Part shown: piece after piece, positions 63,501 to 64,000 of the stretch
Layout of the letters: every line of letters begins with the position of its first letter
Position numbering within the stretch: the stretch's first letter is position 1
Assembly: GCA_026874595.1 (NCBI GenBank)
Contig: CM049306.1
Span: 10,685,019-10,749,018, forward strand
DNA: 64,000 bases
DNA from: Sipunculus nudus
Lineage: Eukaryota; Annelida; Sipuncula; Golfingiida; Sipunculidae
Direction of reading: 5' to 3'
The notes under the pieces: model-generated
Databases searched by the model: none
What the model was told of the DNA's origin: nothing
Seen by the model: only the letters and a program-made list of their open reading frames with translations
Position numbers and translations under genes: made by a program

Positions 63501-64000
63501 ACCTGAAATTTTGCAGGTTGATACATCCTAGACAGCTTTCTTGATTTTATGACAGGTGGCATGACCTACATTCACATTTACACTGCAGACATCCAAGCTC
63601 ATATCTTGGGAACCATTTGACCGATTTGGTAAAAATTTTGCATGTGTATAGATCTCACATAGCTCGTCATCATAGGCAAAACTGGTGGCGCCACCTGCAA
63701 CCATTTTTGCACAGGGTCCATCTGTTCATCTGCCTTGGGATAAAATCACTCATATCTCAGAAGTGGTTTGACTTTTCCACCTGAAATTTTGCAGATTTGT
63801 ACATCCTGGACAGCTCTCTTGATTTTATGACAGGTGGCACGACCTACATTCACGTTTACTTTGCAGATATCCAAACTCATATCTCGGGAACCATTTGACC
63901 AATTTGGCCAAAATTTTGCATGTGTATAGATCTCTCATAGTTCTTCATCATAGGCAAAACTGGTGGCGCCACCTGCAACCACTTATGCACAGCGTCCATC
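51551..64000 (+). repeat. 278-bp satellite with 5,287-bp higher-order repeat
   Basis: Equivalent positions 51,830/57,117/62,404, 52,354/57,641/62,928 and 52,644/57,931/63,218 are all separated by exactly 5,287 bp, or 19 monomers. Within each copy a 1,671-bp block (six monomers) is duplicated (52,354 and 54,025; 57,641 and 59,312). Copies 1 and 2 are nearly identical; copy 3 begins at about 62,404 and runs off the window. The monomer holds two palindrome-like sites, GGTGGC(A/G)C(G/C)ACCTACATTC and GGTGGCGCCACCTGCAACC, about 130-150 bp apart. The numerous 60-97-residue frames on both strands are repeats of the same two or three artefacts. Confidence 0.95.

Noticed and set aside
49801..64000. 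Repeated ~61-residue minus-strand frame (starting MVAGGATSFAYDEEL or variants) in many satellite monomers
   Set aside because: The 278-bp period is not a multiple of three, the frame is bounded within one monomer, and plus-strand frames recur equally. Persistence is explained by homogenisation of the array; a dN/dS test on aligned monomers could reopen this.
49801..64000. CRISPR-like array
   Set aside because: Monomers are contiguous 278-bp repeats without unique spacers, and the setting is eukaryotic.

Overview
This window is eukaryotic, AT-rich, repeat-dense DNA, most likely from a mollusc and probably a bivalve. That rests on intron-containing coding fragments with no bacterial operon structure, on decayed LINE, Ty3/Gypsy, hAT-like, tRNA-SINE and Helitron-like elements, and on tandem-repeat-bearing Helitron-like elements of the 'pearl'/Helentron kind that are typical of bivalve genomes. 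No intact long gene is present. Most long open frames are by-products of low-complexity or tandem sequence.

Layout. 1-11 kb: AT-rich DNA with microsatellites, a 75/79-bp minisatellite (5.86-6.9 kb), a 58-bp minisatellite (8.4-8.7 kb), poly-C runs and a decayed endonuclease-domain fragment (10.4 kb). 11.06-38.73 kb, + strand: five short candidate exons, all compatible with phase 0, that could belong to one unidentified gene with very large introns. The 3' end of the first exon, with its splice-donor region, lies inside the first unit of a 1.8-kb tandem array (11.24-13.02 kb). 14.3-17.1 kb: purine-rich satellite split by a hAT-like element. 18.5-24.2 kb: CAT/CAC-rich satellite interrupted by two SINE-like copies, a Helitron-like repeat block and a 5'-truncated LINE. 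25.7-33.2 kb: nested Helitron-like elements with internal tandem repeats; two have a recognisable 3' hairpin followed by CTAG. 34-39 kb: further candidate exons, a Tc1/mariner-like MITE and a 116-bp TA tract. 40.1-44.8 kb: a Ty3/Gypsy skeleton on the minus strand (two LTRs, tRNA-Leu-type PBS, polypurine tract, gag and integrase remains) with an L1/Tx1-type LINE inserted on the plus strand.

48.67-64 kb: the dominant structure. A copy of the Helitron-like leader seen at 26.1 kb runs into more than 14 kb of 278-bp tandem repeat that continues past the window edge. The array contains three 552-bp dimers, then a higher-order repeat of 5,287 bp (19 monomers), which itself contains a 1,671-bp internal duplication.

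The best candidate for something new is this pair of related loci. One element (26.1-28.14 kb) has about three core repeats and an intact 3' terminus. The other (48.67 kb onward) has the same leader but a core expanded into a satellite with higher-order structure. A 12-bp palindrome, GGTGGCGCCACC, recurs in these and in other diverged repeat families across the window.
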